From Rhizobium sp. NLR16a (GTDB lineage: Bacteria > Pseudomonadota > Alphaproteobacteria > Rhizobiales > Rhizobiaceae), in contig NZ_CP072865.1 in the NCBI RefSeq assembly GCF_017948245.1, positions 2,629,501 through 2,693,500 of the forward strand: a stretch of 64,000 nt of DNA, read 5' to 3'. How positions within the stretch are numbered: position 1 is the first letter of the stretch; every line of letters starts with the position of its first letter. Both the position numbers and the translations under genes were made by a program. Below the pieces are notes generated by a model. The model was not told the origin of the DNA. It ran no database searches and was given only the letters and a program-made list of their open reading frames with translations. Positions 7,187 to 16,688 of this stretch are shown here, one piece after another.

Positions 7187-8689
7187 ATGAACAAACGAAT
7201 CTCCCCCCTGTCGCCCCTCGACATTTCCTCTCCGCCCCCTTTCCAGCCCGAGAGTTTCGATGATCCCGCCAAGGCCGTCGAGACGCTGACAGCGCTTTAC
7301 GAACGCAATACGGCGTTCCTGATCAAAAACTTCGCCGAGCTTGCCCAAGGCGCTCCGATCGCCTCGCGCTACCGCGCCTTCTATCCGCAGGTCAGCATCG
7401 AGACGACGAGCTTCGGCCATGTCGACTCGCGCCTCTCCTACGGCCACGTGACGGCGCCAGGCATCTACACGACGACGATCACCCGGCCGAAGCTCTTCAA
7501 GCATTATCTGAAGCAGCAACTGTCACTGTTGATTAGGAGCCACAATGTTCCGATCGTCGTCTCGGAATCGTCGACGCCGATCCCGCTGCACTTCGCCTTC
7601 GGCGAGGGCGCGCATGTGGAAGCATCGGCCTCAGCCTTTGTCGATGTTCCAATGCGCGATATCTTCGACACGCCCGACCTCAACACCACCGACGACGAGA
7701 TCGCCAACGGCGAATATATCCCGCCGCCGGGCGAGCCCTCGCCGCTTGCGCCATTCACCGCGCAGCGCATCGACTATTCGCTGGCCCGGCTGTCGCATTA
7801 TACGGCGACGCATGCCGAGCATTTCCAGAATTTCGTGCTGTTTACCAACTACCAGTTCTATATCGACGAATTCTGCAGCTGGGCGCGCAAGCTGATGGCG
7901 GAGGGCGGCGACGGTTACACCGCCTTCGTCGAGCCCGGCAACATCGTCACCCTGCCCGGCTCGAGCGCGCCGGAAACGAATGCGACACTTGCCCGCCTGC
8001 CGCAGATGCCGGCCTACCATTTGAGGAAGAAGGGTCATGCCGGGATCACCATGATCAATATCGGCGTCGGCCCCTCCAACGCCAAGACGATCACCGACCA
8101 CGTCGCCGTGCTGCGTCCGCATGCCTGGCTGATGCTCGGCCATTGCGCCGGCCTGCGCAACAGCCAGCGGCTAGGCGATTACGTTCTCGCCCATGCCTAT
8201 ATGCGCGAGGACCATGTTCTCGACGACGACCTGCCGGTCTGGGTGCCGATTCCCGCGCTCGCCGAAGTGCAGGTGGCACTGGAAGCGGCCGTGGCCGAAA
8301 TCACCGGTTACGAGGGTTTCGAGTTGAAGCGCATCATGCGCACCGGCACCGTCGGCACGATCGACAACCGCAACTGGGAACTGCGCGATCAGCGCGGGCC
8401 GGTGAAGCGGCTTTCCCAGGCGCGCGCGATCGCGCTCGACATGGAATCGGCAACGATCGCCGCCAACGGCTTCCGCTTCCGCGTGCCCTACGGCACGCTG
8501 CTCTGCGTCTCCGACAAGCCGCTACACGGCGAATTGAAGCTGCCTGGTATGGCGACGGCCTTTTACCGCACGCAGGTGAACCAGCATTTGCAGATCGGTA
8601 TCCGTGCCGTCCAGAAGCTTGCGGCCATGCCGCCGGAAGCGCTGCATTCGCGCAAACTGCGCAGCTTCTTCGAGACGGCCTTCCAATAG
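7187..8689 (+). CDS. amn: AMP nucleosidase
   Basis: A 500-residue cytosolic enzyme that hydrolyses AMP to adenine and ribose 5-phosphate. The N-terminal ~180 residues are the AMP nucleosidase-specific regulatory domain (FAELAQGAPIASRYRAFYPQVSIET … GVYTTTITRP-like). The C-terminal part is a nucleoside-phosphorylase fold with GHAGITMINIGVGPSNAKTITDHVAVLRPHAWLMLGHCAGLRNSQRLGDYVLAHAYMREDHVLD and the late active-site segment ALDMESATIAANGFRFRVPYGTLLCVSDKPLHGE. Length matches the family (~480-500). The gene is convergent with a small membrane-protein gene 10 bases away. Confidence 0.93.
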   Translation: MNKRISPLSPLDISSPPPFQPESFDDPAKAVETLTALYERNTAFLIKNFAELAQGAPIASRYRAFYPQVSIETTSFGHVDSRLSYGHVTAPGIYTTTITRPKLFKHYLKQQLSLLIRSHNVPIVVSESSTPIPLHFAFGEGAHVEASASAFVDVPMRDIFDTPDLNTTDDEIANGEYIPPPGEPSPLAPFTAQRIDYSLARLSHYTATHAEHFQNFVLFTNYQFYIDEFCSWARKLMAEGGDGYTAFVEPGNIVTLPGSSAPETNATLARLPQMPAYHLRKKGHAGITMINIGVGPSNAKTITDHVAVLRPHAWLMLGHCAGLRNSQRLGDYVLAHAYMREDHVLDDDLPVWVPIPALAEVQVALEAAVAEITGYEGFELKRIMRTGTVGTIDNRNWELRDQRGPVKRLSQARAIALDMESATIAANGFRFRVPYGTLLCVSDKPLHGELKLPGMATAFYRTQVNQHLQIGIRAVQKLAAMPPEALHSRKLRSFFETAFQ

Positions 8690-8698
8690 GCCTTTTCT

Positions 8699-8914
8699 TC
8701 ACCGGCCGGTCGCAACAGGCGCCGAACTCTGCGCAAGCATTTGCGGTCTGCCGGCGGCAATGTTCAGCCCTGCAATCAACAGGGTGAAGGCGACGAAGAC
8801 AAAAGCGACGCGCAGAAGGGCCTTCAGCCCACCGCTTTCATCGAATGCCAGCCCGCGCTTCTCATGGCGGCGCGCCCATATCTGGCTTGCCAGCGCGATT
8901 TCAAGAATACTCAT
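8699..8914 (-). CDS. Small membrane protein, possible ECF42-sigma target
   Basis: A 71-residue protein with a polar N-terminus (MSILEIALASQIWARRHEKRG) and one membrane span (LLRVAFVFVAFTLLIAGLNIA, ~35-55). I chose the ATG at 8914 because GAGGAGAA lies 7 bases upstream. No family recognised. It is divergent from the DGPF–sigma factor operon, and a sequence of the form TGTCGA-N17-CGAC precedes it at the right distance. It may therefore belong to the same regulon; that link is inference. Confidence 0.5.
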   Translation of the reverse strand: MSILEIALASQIWARRHEKRGLAFDESGGLKALLRVAFVFVAFTLLIAGLNIAAGRPQMLAQSSAPVATGR

Positions 8915-8948
8915 TGCCATTCTCCTCGACAGGTTTCAACGAAGCCTT

Positions 8949-8975
8949 GTCGAGCGCTATCTTGCGATTTCGACA
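8949..8975 (-). promoter_or_regulatory. Candidate ECF42-type promoter, leftward
   Basis: On the minus strand TGTCGA (8970-8975) is followed after exactly 17 bases by CGAC (8949-8952), 34 bases before the start of the small membrane protein. It has the same architecture as the rightward candidate at 9007-9033. As recalled, ECF42 promoters carry TGTCGA at -35 and CGA/TC at -10. Confidence 0.5.
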
Positions 8976-9006
8976 GGTGACCGGCACAAAAGATTTGTCC
9001 TGACGC

Positions 9007-9033
9007 TGTCGAAATGCCCGCACCCCATTCGTC
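9007..9033 (+). promoter_or_regulatory. Candidate ECF42-type promoter, rightward
   Basis: TGTCGA (9007-9012), a 17-base spacer, then CGTC (9030-9033). The first DGPF gene starts 38 bases downstream with AAGGAGG as ribosome-binding site. The signature matches that recalled for ECF42 autoregulated promoters, and the operon it would drive ends in an ECF42-type sigma factor. Confidence 0.6.
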
Positions 9034-9070
9034 CAGAGGTATTGAAACCCTGCAAGGAGGCTGCCCCGCG

Positions 9071-9427
9071 ATGAAATATCTCTGCCAAGTCTGGTTCGAT
9101 GGCGCGATACTCGACGCCATGACCAAAGAGGAGAAGGCCGAACTCGACGCAAATTCACTGCACTACGACAGGGACCTCGTCGAAAGCGGGCACATGATCG
9201 TCGCCCAGGCGCTGCAGCCGCCAACCTCGGCGGTGACGGTTCGGGTGCGCAGCGGCGAGACGTCGGTGACGGATGGCCCATTCGCCGAGACTAAGGAAGC
9301 GCTCGGCGGCTTCATTCTGATTGAGGCGAAGGACCTTAACGACGCGATCCGCGTTGCCGCCGGCATTCCACTCGCCAAACTGGGCGCGATCGAGGTGCGG
9401 CCAATCCACGAATTCGCAGCTCAATGA
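9071..9427 (+). CDS. YCII/DGPF-domain protein 1
   Basis: A 118-residue YCII-related (DGPF) protein: MKYLCQVWFD at the N-terminus and the signature VTDGPFAETKEALGGFILIEAKDLNDA. These dimeric ferredoxin-like proteins are genetic partners of ECF42 sigma factors; some are thought to be enzymes but no substrate is established. It is the first of three tandem paralogues (9071, 9438, 9800) that lead into the sigma factor gene. I chose the ATG at 9071, preceded by AAGGAGG. Confidence 0.88.
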   Translation: MKYLCQVWFDGAILDAMTKEEKAELDANSLHYDRDLVESGHMIVAQALQPPTSAVTVRVRSGETSVTDGPFAETKEALGGFILIEAKDLNDAIRVAAGIPLAKLGAIEVRPIHEFAAQ

Positions 9428-9437
9428 GGACAAACCG

Positions 9438-9797
9438 ATGAAATTTCTATGCCAGATCTGGTTCGACACCGAAAAAAGCAAGCTGGTCCCTCAGACCGAA
9501 TGGGATGCGCTCACACAGGAGTGCATCATCAGCGACAATCGCTGGCGCGAGAGCGGCCATCTGCAGGTGGCGCTCGCCTTGCATGAACCGTCAACAGCGA
9601 TCACGGTCCGCCTGCGCAATGGCGAAGTCTCAGCGACCGATGGCCCATTTGCCGAAATCAAGGAGCATCTCGGCGGTTTTGTGCTGATCGAGGCAGAAAA
9701 TATCGAGGAGGCGAAGACGATCGCGTCGAGCTTTCCGATCCTCAAATATTCCTCAATCGAAGTGCGCCCGACTTACGCCATCCAGGATGGGAAATAG
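9438..9797 (+). CDS. YCII/DGPF-domain protein 2
   Basis: A 119-residue paralogue of the preceding protein (MKFLCQIWFD … SATDGPFAEIKEHLGGFVLIEAENIEEAKTIA). It starts 10 bases after the upstream stop, with GAGGA as ribosome-binding site, so the genes are almost certainly cotranscribed. The pair arose by tandem duplication; the DGPF loop is intact. Confidence 0.88.
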   Translation: MKFLCQIWFDTEKSKLVPQTEWDALTQECIISDNRWRESGHLQVALALHEPSTAITVRLRNGEVSATDGPFAEIKEHLGGFVLIEAENIEEAKTIASSFPILKYSSIEVRPTYAIQDGK

Positions 9798-9799
9798 CC

Positions 9800-10159
9800 A
9801 TGCGTTATATCTGCATGATTTATAACAGCGCCGACACGGATGGCAGGCTGACGCCTGATGAAACCGGTGAACTCATCAAAGCGCATTTCGCTTTCGATGA
9901 GGAGCTTCGCCGCGATGGCATCCTGATCCATTCCGATGCCTTGGAGATGCCTGACCAGGCGACGGTGCTGCGCGTTCGAAACAATACGCTCTCCGCCACC
10001 GATGGGCCCTATGTCGAGACGAAGGAACACCTCGCCGGCTTCTACGTCATCGAGGCGCCAGATCTCGTAAAGGCGAAAGAGATTGCCGGACGGATCCCTT
10101 CGGCGCGTTTCGGCGCGGTCGAGCTCAGGCCCGTGCGGACCCTCACCGCGCCGCAGTGA
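9800..10159 (+). CDS. YCII/DGPF-domain protein 3
   Basis: A 119-residue paralogue, more diverged than the first two (MRYICMIYNS … SATDGPYVETKEHLAGFYVIEAPDLVKAKEIA). The motif is DGPY instead of DGPF. It starts 2 bases after the previous stop and is followed 21 bases later by the sigma factor, which implies one polycistronic message. Homologues of this subtype are the ones most often found directly before ECF42 genes. Confidence 0.88.
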   Translation: MRYICMIYNSADTDGRLTPDETGELIKAHFAFDEELRRDGILIHSDALEMPDQATVLRVRNNTLSATDGPYVETKEHLAGFYVIEAPDLVKAKEIAGRIPSARFGAVELRPVRTLTAPQ

Positions 10160-10180
10160 GGAGGAGCGCCTCTGGAGAGC

Positions 10181-11413
10181 GTGATCGAAGAGATTTATCG
10201 AACCCAGTCGCGCCGGGTGCTGGCGACGCTGATCCGCCTGCTCGGGGATTTCGATCGGGCGGAGGAAGCGCTTCAGGATGCCTTTGCCGCGGCCGCCCGG
10301 ACATGGCCGACGGATGGCATCCCCGCTAACCCGTTCGCTTGGCTCGTCTCGACCGGACGTTTCAAGGCGATCGACACCATTCGGCGGCGAGCGCGATTCG
10401 ATGCCTCGCAGCAGCACATCGAGGACAGCCTCTACAGCGTCGACGAAACGGAGATCGGCGATATGGAAGCGATCGAGGACGACATGCTGCGGCTGATCTT
10501 CACCTGCTGTCATCCCGCTATCCCCTCCGATGCCCAGACGGCGATGGCGCTTCGGGAAATCTGCGGATTGAGCACCGAAGAGATCGCCCATGCGTTTCTC
10601 GTTTCGGCGCCGACGGTCGCCCAGCGGATCGTGCGCGCCAAGAACAGGATACGGGCCGCGAATATCCCCTACGAAGTGCCGGGCCGCGACGCACTGCCTC
10701 AGCGGCTCGATCAGGTGCTGCACGTCATCTATCTCGTCTTTAACGAGGGCTATTCCGCCTCATCAGGCGGGGATGTGGTCCGCGCCGACCTGACCGCCGA
10801 GGCGATACGGCTGGCGCGGTTGCTTCTGGCGCTGCTGCCGCATCCTGACGCCCGTGGGCTGCTGGCGCTGATGCTGCTGCAGGATTCCCGCCGCCTGGCA
10901 CGCAGCAACCAGCAGGGATCGCTGGTGCTGCTCGCCGACCAGGACCGTTCGCTCTGGGACCGTGTGAAAATCGCGGAAGGCCTGGCGCTGCTCGCCGAGG
11001 CGATGCGGGCGGCAGAGATCGGCGCCTATACGGTGCAGGCGGCGATCGCTGCCGAGCATGCCAGGGCGCCGACGGCCGATGAGACCGACTGGCGGCGGAT
11101 CGCCTTCTATTACGATCTGCTGCTGGCGGCGCAGCCATCGCCGATCGCGGAACTCAACCGCGCCGTGGCGATCGCTATGGCGGACGGGCCGGCAAAGGGA
11201 CTGGATCTGATCGATGCCATTCTGGGCCGCCAGGAGCTCACGGCCTATCACCTCGCCCATTCGGCGCGCGCCGATTTCCTGCGCAGGCTCGGCCGCACCG
11301 AAGAGGCGATCGCCGCCTATCAGACGGCGCTGTCGCTTTGTCGGCAGGAGCCGGAGCAGGCATTTCTGCGGAAACGGATTTCAGAGCTTGCCGCGGCGCC
11401 CGAGCGGCAGTGA
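10181..11413 (+). CDS. RNA polymerase sigma factor, ECF42 type
   Basis: A 410-residue sigma factor, far longer than a typical ECF sigma (~190) because of a large C-terminal extension. Region 2 is visible at ~5-70 (IEEIYRTQSRRVLATLIRLLGDFDRAEEALQDAFAAA … FAWLVSTGRFKAID), region 4 at ~105-160 (ALREICGLSTEEIAHAFLVSAPTVAQRIVRAK). The rest is the helical, TPR-like extension typical of ECF42 (FNEGYSASSGGDVVRADLTAEAIRLARLL; ELNRAVAIAMADGPAKGLDLIDAI). There is no anti-sigma gene beside it, as expected for this group. The start is GTG at 10181 with GGAG nearby; a CTG at 10172 with better spacing from GAGGAG is an alternative. Confidence 0.88.
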   Translation: MIEEIYRTQSRRVLATLIRLLGDFDRAEEALQDAFAAAARTWPTDGIPANPFAWLVSTGRFKAIDTIRRRARFDASQQHIEDSLYSVDETEIGDMEAIEDDMLRLIFTCCHPAIPSDAQTAMALREICGLSTEEIAHAFLVSAPTVAQRIVRAKNRIRAANIPYEVPGRDALPQRLDQVLHVIYLVFNEGYSASSGGDVVRADLTAEAIRLARLLLALLPHPDARGLLALMLLQDSRRLARSNQQGSLVLLADQDRSLWDRVKIAEGLALLAEAMRAAEIGAYTVQAAIAAEHARAPTADETDWRRIAFYYDLLLAAQPSPIAELNRAVAIAMADGPAKGLDLIDAILGRQELTAYHLAHSARADFLRRLGRTEEAIAAYQTALSLCRQEPEQAFLRKRISELAAAPERQ

Positions 11414-12343
11414 GATCGCGGTGCCCGTCAGCGCCGAAACGATGATCAAGAGATGCGCGTTGACGCTTGCCTGCGCCAGCGCGGCCAGAGCCATCCGCTC
11501 ACCCGATGCTCCGAGCGCAATGGCACCGGCGGTGATGCCGGCCGGATAGGTGCCGACGCCGCCCGGCGCGTGCACCGGCAGGACAGAGGAGAGTTCACCC
11601 CCGAGCGCGCCGCCGAAGCTTGCCGCCATCGGCAGCACGCCCATCAGGCCGAGCGCCCATGCGAGCACGATCACCTTCACCAGCCAGTTGACGATGGTCA
11701 TCGCCCAGGCGCGCGCAAAGGCGGCGGCATCGAGCGGCAGACCGTTTTCGATTTCGACGACGAATTTCTGCGCCTTTTCCGGCAACAGCCTCGCGGCGAC
11801 CCGCAGAAGCGGCTTGCGTGCAGCGAAGGCCGCGACCGGCAGCAGCAGGAAGCCTGACCAAAGCGACCACGCGACAAGCGCATCGGCCGCAGCGAGCGCA
11901 AAGCCGATACCGGCCGCCGCCAGGAGCGCGTGCAGATCGAGCAGCCGCATGACCAGGAGCGCCGAGGTTCCGCGGGCCAGCGGGATGCCGAACTCGGTGC
12001 GCATCAACAACGGAAAGCTGGTCTCGCCGGTGCGGAAGGGCAGCATGATATTCAGGAGATTGTGGATCTGCGTGACGCGGAAGAGGATTGCGAACCGGCC
12101 CGCCGTTTCCTTGGGAAAATAATCGTAGATGCGCCAGGTGCGCAGGAAATAGGTGCTCGTCAACGCCACGAGCGCACCGATCACCGGGCCTGCCCCGACA
12201 TCGGCCCATTGGCTGATGATGACGGGCCAACCCCAGAACCATTGCACGAAGAGCGCATAGGCTGCGACAATTGCGACCGTCAGCGCCGTCATGCGATTGC
12301 GCATAAACCAGGATTGCCGGCTTTCAACGATCGAACTCTTCAT
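11381..12343 (-). CDS. Flippase-like integral membrane protein (LPG_synthase_TM / AglD family)
   Basis: A 320-residue membrane protein with about eight hydrophobic spans. It carries the family's conserved pieces: an early segment with THLLNI/MLPFRTGE (QIHNLLNIMLPFRTGETSFPLLM) and a late GGELSSVLPVHAPGGVGTYPAGI segment matching the PxxPGGxGxxE-type motif. Members include the MprF flippase half and archaeal AglD-type proteins. Set beside a polyprenyl-phosphate sugar synthase (GT2) and three GT39 transferases, it could move a lipid-linked sugar across the inner membrane; this is inference. The 3' end overlaps the sigma factor gene by 33 bases convergently. Confidence 0.75.
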   Translation of the reverse strand: MKSSIVESRQSWFMRNRMTALTVAIVAAYALFVQWFWGWPVIISQWADVGAGPVIGALVALTSTYFLRTWRIYDYFPKETAGRFAILFRVTQIHNLLNIMLPFRTGETSFPLLMRTEFGIPLARGTSALLVMRLLDLHALLAAAGIGFALAAADALVAWSLWSGFLLLPVAAFAARKPLLRVAARLLPEKAQKFVVEIENGLPLDAAAFARAWAMTIVNWLVKVIVLAWALGLMGVLPMAASFGGALGGELSSVLPVHAPGGVGTYPAGITAGAIALGASGERMALAALAQASVNAHLLIIVSALTGTAISLPLGRRGKL

Positions 12344-12527
12344 GTAGTAGGCATTCCTCGCTTGGCGTCGGCATGAGCCTCGGCTCCATTGCCAGGCGTT
12401 TTAGGAGAAATGAAGGTTGGGCACAACGGCGGAGTTGAAGCCACGGGCGGCGAGATCGCTTCAAGGCCGACAACCGCGGCGGCAGACCGACAAATCACGG
12501 CGCCTTGCCGGCTTGACTTGGAGATCG

Positions 12528-14021
12528 ATGTTGGAGCGCATTACCAGAAACATCAGGAGCGCGAGCATTTTTCTGGCAGTCTATTTCCTGCTGAACATCG
12601 TGCTCCGCATCGCATTGCCCCATACGCTCGATCTCGACGAGGCGGAACAATCGTTCTACTCGCAATATCTCTTGGCCGGCTACGGCTCGCAGCCGCCCTT
12701 CTACAACTGGATCCAATACGCCATCGTTTCGGTGACCGGGGTCACGATGTGGGCGCTCTCGGTTCCGAAGAACATCATCCTCTTCGGCTGTTATCTTTTC
12801 TATGGGCTGGCCGCCCGCGAGGTGCTGAAGAGCCGTCTGCTCCCGCCTATCGCCATGCTGAGCCTGATTACCCTGCCACAGGTTGGCCTGATGGCGCAGC
12901 GCGAACTGACCCACACCGTTGCCCTGCTGTTTGCGACCTCGCTCTTCCTCTTCGGCTTTTTCCGCACACTTCGTCAGCCGACGATCGGGAGCTATCTCGT
13001 CGTCGGCATCGCCACCGGCATCGGCCTCATCTCCAAATACAATTTCGCCATCCTGCCGTTTGCCGCCTTCGTCGCAGTCCTGGTGGACCGAAAGTGGCGC
13101 AGCCGGCTGTTGGACTGGCGTCTGCTGCCGGCATTCGCAATCGCCATGCTGATCATTCTGCCGCATGCGCTCTGGCTGCCCGATAACCTCGTCAGCGCTT
13201 CGGCCCCGACCATGGAGCGGATGACCGCCGAGCACGAGGCCGCCGCTGGCCTTCCCCGTATCGGACAGGGGCTGTTGTCCCTCGCAATCGCCGTCCTCGG
13301 CTTCGTCGCATTGCCGATCGTTCTCTTCGCAGCAGCCTTCCGACTGGATTTCTTCCGTGCGTTTTCCGCGTCCAGTCCGATGATCCGGGTCATCGAGCGG
13401 ATGATGATCGTCAGCCTGATCGCCTTCGCCGGCGTTGTCGTCTTCGCCGGCGCGAGCGATATCCACGAGCGCTGGCTCGACCCGTGCCTGCTCGTCCTGC
13501 TGATTTATCTGCTCCTGAAGCTCGAAACCGCGAGCTTCGATCTTTCCGCCGGCCTGGCACGCTTCCGGCCAGTGGTGCCGGTCTTCATGGTCGTCATCCT
13601 GGCGATCCTTCTGCTCAGGATCGTCGCCATGCAATATACCGGCGTTTATACGAGAACGAACGTGCCCTTCTCCGGCTACGTGGCCGAACTGACCGCGACC
13701 CGCAAGCCGGTTCTCATCGTGGCGGGAACCAAGTTCGTGGCCGGCAACATGAAGCTGGAATTCCCCGACGTTCCCGTCGTGATCCCATTCTTTCCAGGGC
13801 CCGGAGTTCCCGAATATGCGGCTGCGAAGGGTCCTGTGCTCGTTGTCTGGCGCGGAGAAACCGCAAATGACCCCACCATTTCTCCCGACTTTGCCGATGA
13901 TCTCGTGAAATCGGGTATTCATCTGCAGGAGGTGAAGACGCTGACCCTTCCCTATCTTTTCGGTGACGGCAAACATACGTTCTCGATTGGTTATTCCTGG
14001 GTGGAAGGCGGCGCGAAGTAG
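12528..14021 (+). CDS. GT39 family lipid-dependent glycosyltransferase 1 (Rgt-like)
   Basis: A 497-residue inner-membrane glycosyltransferase of the ArnT/PMT (GT39) type with about ten to twelve membrane spans and a C-terminal periplasmic domain. The first periplasmic loop has the catalytic-type acidic motif [14 protein letters not shown] followed by [14 protein letters not shown]. It is one of three paralogues here (497, 500, 494 residues). Rhizobium leguminosarum RgtA, RgtB and RgtC are GT39-like enzymes that add galacturonic acid to the lipopolysaccharide core from a dodecaprenyl-phosphate donor; this cluster fits that locus, but I cannot say which paralogue is which. I chose the ATG at 12528 because it gives the paralogue-like length and is preceded by GGAG. 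Confidence 0.8.
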   Translation: MLERITRNIRSASIFLAVYFLLNIVLRIALPHTLDLDEAEQSFYSQYLLAGYGSQPPFYNWIQYAIVSVTGVTMWALSVPKNIILFGCYLFYGLAAREVLKSRLLPPIAMLSLITLPQVGLMAQRELTHTVALLFATSLFLFGFFRTLRQPTIGSYLVVGIATGIGLISKYNFAILPFAAFVAVLVDRKWRSRLLDWRLLPAFAIAMLIILPHALWLPDNLVSASAPTMERMTAEHEAAAGLPRIGQGLLSLAIAVLGFVALPIVLFAAAFRLDFFRAFSASSPMIRVIERMMIVSLIAFAGVVVFAGASDIHERWLDPCLLVLLIYLLLKLETASFDLSAGLARFRPVVPVFMVVILAILLLRIVAMQYTGVYTRTNVPFSGYVAELTATRKPVLIVAGTKFVAGNMKLEFPDVPVVIPFFPGPGVPEYAAAKGPVLVVWRGETANDPTISPDFADDLVKSGIHLQEVKTLTLPYLFGDGKHTFSIGYSWVEGGAK

Positions 14022-14159
14022 GGTTGCGGCAAGTCGGCCGATTGCGGGGAAAGCGGCATTGCCCGCTGGCAACGGCCGGACACTTCATGTAGTAGGCTTC
14101 CGCAAGCGCGGTGGCGGCAGTAAGATTGCAAGGCCGCCCGGCCTTTTGGAGATGCAAAG

Positions 14160-15176
14160 TTGCAGACAACGCTAGAGCCCATTCGCGGCACGAATGATCC
14201 GGTACAATCGCTCGAGCTGTCGCTGGTCGTGCCCGTTTTCAACGAAGAGGAAAGCGTCGGCCCGCTGGTCGAGCACATCGTTGCGGCGATGGCCGAGTAT
14301 CCTCATCACTGGGAACTGATCCTCGTCGACGACGGCAGCACGGATGCGACGCTCGTCAACGCCCGCAAATTCGTCGGACGCGAGGGCCTGGCGCTCAGGA
14401 TCGTCGAGCTGCAGCGTAATTTCGGCCAGACCGCCGCCATGCAGGCCGGCATCGATACCGCCCGCGGCCGGCTGATCGCGACGATGGACGGCGATCTGCA
14501 GAACGACCCGAAGGATATCCCTTCGATGGTCTCCGAGCTGGAGCGGCGCCAACTCGACCTCCTGGTCGGCTGGCGCAAGAACCGCAAGGACGGCCTGTTC
14601 CTGCGCAAGATCCCGTCCTGGTGCGCCAACTACCTGATCGGCCGCATCACCGGCGTCAAGCTGCATGATTACGGCTGCAGCCTGAAGATCTACCGTGCCT
14701 CGATCATCAAGCAGGTGAAGCTGATGGGCGAAATGCACCGCTTCATCCCGGCGTGGGTCGCCGGCGTTGTTCCGAGCTCGCGGATCGGCGAGATGGCCGT
14801 CACCCACCATGCTCGCGAGCACGGCGTTTCAAAGTACGGCATTTCGCGCACCTTCCGCGTCATCCTCGACCTGCTGTCTGTCATGTTCTTCATGCGCTAC
14901 AAGGCGCGGCCCGGCCACTTCTTCGGCTCGCTCGGTCTCGGTCTTGGCGCGGTTGCCATGTTGATCCTGCTCTATCTCGGCTTCGACAAGTTCATCCTGG
15001 GCAACGATATCGGCACCAGACCCATGCTGATGGTCGGGGTCGTTCTCCTCCTTTCGTCGGTGCAGATGATCACCACCGGCATTCTGGCGGAAATGATCGC
15101 ACGCACCTATTATCGTGACGATGCCTCCCCGAACTACATCGTCCGGCAGATCTTCGACGATCAAAGCCAAGCGTAA
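14160..15176 (+). CDS. rgtE: Polyprenyl-phosphate glycosyltransferase (GT2), candidate dodecaprenyl-phosphate GalA synthase
   Basis: A 338-residue GT2 enzyme of the ArnC/GtrB/DPM1 type. The catalytic domain has SLVVPVFNEEESV, LVDDGSTDAT, the DXD-like DGDLQNDP (metal and sugar-nucleotide binding) and QRNFGQTAAMQAG. Two C-terminal membrane spans follow (~250-275 and ~285-310). Such enzymes load a sugar on polyprenyl phosphate at the cytosolic face; in R. leguminosarum RgtE makes dodecaprenyl-phosphate galacturonic acid for RgtA-C. The symbol rests on that context, as the sugar cannot be read from sequence. The start is a TTG with GGAG 9 bases upstream; the nearby ATG is out of frame. Confidence 0.75.
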   Translation: MQTTLEPIRGTNDPVQSLELSLVVPVFNEEESVGPLVEHIVAAMAEYPHHWELILVDDGSTDATLVNARKFVGREGLALRIVELQRNFGQTAAMQAGIDTARGRLIATMDGDLQNDPKDIPSMVSELERRQLDLLVGWRKNRKDGLFLRKIPSWCANYLIGRITGVKLHDYGCSLKIYRASIIKQVKLMGEMHRFIPAWVAGVVPSSRIGEMAVTHHAREHGVSKYGISRTFRVILDLLSVMFFMRYKARPGHFFGSLGLGLGAVAMLILLYLGFDKFILGNDIGTRPMLMVGVVLLLSSVQMITTGILAEMIARTYYRDDASPNYIVRQIFDDQSQA

Positions 15177-15185
15177 GCCGGCAGC

Positions 15186-16688
15186 ATGATGCTGGACCGC
15201 GCGACGAGGACGATCAGAACCGCGGCGCTGCTGCTTGCAGCCTATTTCGTGCTGAACATCGCGCTCAGGCTGGCACTTCCGCACGCGCTGGAACTCGATG
15301 AGGCCGAGCAGTCCTTCTTCTCGCAATATCTGCTGGCGGGCTACGGCCCGCAGCCGCCCTTCTACAACTGGATGCAATATGCCGTCGTTTCGCTAACCGG
15401 CTTGTCGATGGGCGCCCTTATTATCCCGAAGAACATCCTGCTCTTCCTGTGCTACCTCTTTTACGGCCTTGCCGGGCGCGAGGCACTGAAGGACCAGAAG
15501 CTTGCCGCTGTCGCGATGATGGCGCTGATCACCCTGCCCCAGGTTTCCTACATGGCGCAGCAGGATCTGACCCACACGACGGCGCTGCTCTTTGCCAGCT
15601 CGCTCTTCCTCTACGGCTTCTTCCGCACGCTCGAGCGGCCCGGCATCGGTAGCTACCTCCTGCTCGGGCTTGCCACCGGCATCGGGTTGATCTCGAAATA
15701 TAATTTTGCGCTGATGCCCGTCGTGGCGCTGATCGCCATCCTGCCCGATGCCGAATGGCGGCGCCGGGCGCTGGACTGGCGTCTGCTGGCGGCAATCGCC
15801 GTCGCGCTCGTCATCGTGTTGCCGCACGCAATCTGGCTGCGGAGCAACCTCGAATTCGCCTCTTCCGATACTCTGGTCAAGATGGCCGCCGGCAATGAAC
15901 CGGTCGGCGCCTTGCGAATCGGCAAGGGTATTCTTGCCTTTGTCGTCGCCATCATCGCCTTTGCAGCACTGCCCGTCGCAATTTTCGCCGCCGCCTTCCG
16001 CCGGGACTTCTTCCGGGCGCTCTCAGCCGGAAACCGCTGGACCGGGATGCTGGAGCGAATGATGCTCGCGAGCCTCGCCGGCATTCTTCTGATCGTGCTG
16101 TTCACCGGCTCCACCACGGTGCGTGAACGCTGGCTCGACCCATTCCTGCTGGTGCTGCCGATCTATTTCCTGGCAAAGATGCAGGCGGGCGGGCTCGACC
16201 TTTCCGCCGGACTGCGCCGCTTCCGGCCTGTCGTGCCGGTGCTGATGGCCTGCGTCCTGGTCGCGCTCGGCTTCCGCGTCGTCGGCGCCGGGCTGATCGG
16301 CACCTATAGCAGGCCAAATGTGCCGATGGCCGATCTCGCGCGCGATATGACACGGCAGGCCGAACCTGTGCTGGTGATCGCCTCGGATACCTATGTCGGC
16401 GGCAACATGCGCCTGCAGTTTCCCGACGTGCCCGTGGTGATCCCGGATTTCCCTGCACCCGGTATTCCGGCCTATGCGACGGCAGGCGGGCCGGTGCTCA
16501 TCGTCTGGCGCGGCAAAAAGACGGCAACGGCCGCGGATGCGGTCATGCCGGAGCGGTTTTCATTGGCGCTGGCGGCGGCAGGTATCGCGCCGCAGGAAGT
16601 CGACGCCTTGTCGCTTCCCTATCATTTCGGCCGCCAGGGCGACAATTTCGCTCTCGGTTATGCCTGGGTTCGGCCGGGGGCGAGATAG
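15186..16688 (+). CDS. GT39 family lipid-dependent glycosyltransferase 2 (Rgt-like)
   Basis: A 500-residue paralogue of the protein at 12528, and clearly the closer relative of it (shared [24 protein letters not shown] segment, and C-terminal FPDVPVVIP). It is predicted to transfer a sugar, probably galacturonic acid, from a polyprenyl-phosphate carrier to lipid A or core in the periplasmic leaflet. It starts 9 bases after the GT2 stop and ends directly against the third paralogue, so GT2, this gene and the next form one operon. The start ATG could also be the adjacent codon at 15189. Confidence 0.8.
   Translation: MMLDRATRTIRTAALLLAAYFVLNIALRLALPHALELDEAEQSFFSQYLLAGYGPQPPFYNWMQYAVVSLTGLSMGALIIPKNILLFLCYLFYGLAGREALKDQKLAAVAMMALITLPQVSYMAQQDLTHTTALLFASSLFLYGFFRTLERPGIGSYLLLGLATGIGLISKYNFALMPVVALIAILPDAEWRRRALDWRLLAAIAVALVIVLPHAIWLRSNLEFASSDTLVKMAAGNEPVGALRIGKGILAFVVAIIAFAALPVAIFAAAFRRDFFRALSAGNRWTGMLERMMLASLAGILLIVLFTGSTTVRERWLDPFLLVLPIYFLAKMQAGGLDLSAGLRRFRPVVPVLMACVLVALGFRVVGAGLIGTYSRPNVPMADLARDMTRQAEPVLVIASDTYVGGNMRLQFPDVPVVIPDFPAPGIPAYATAGGPVLIVWRGKKTATAADAVMPERFSLALAAAGIAPQEVDALSLPYHFGRQGDNFALGYAWVRPGAR

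Noticed and set aside
12495..14072. 525-codon frame opposite the first GT39 gene
   Set aside because: Low-complexity Asp/Arg/Gln-rich translation; the + strand gene has clear GT39 motifs and paralogues.
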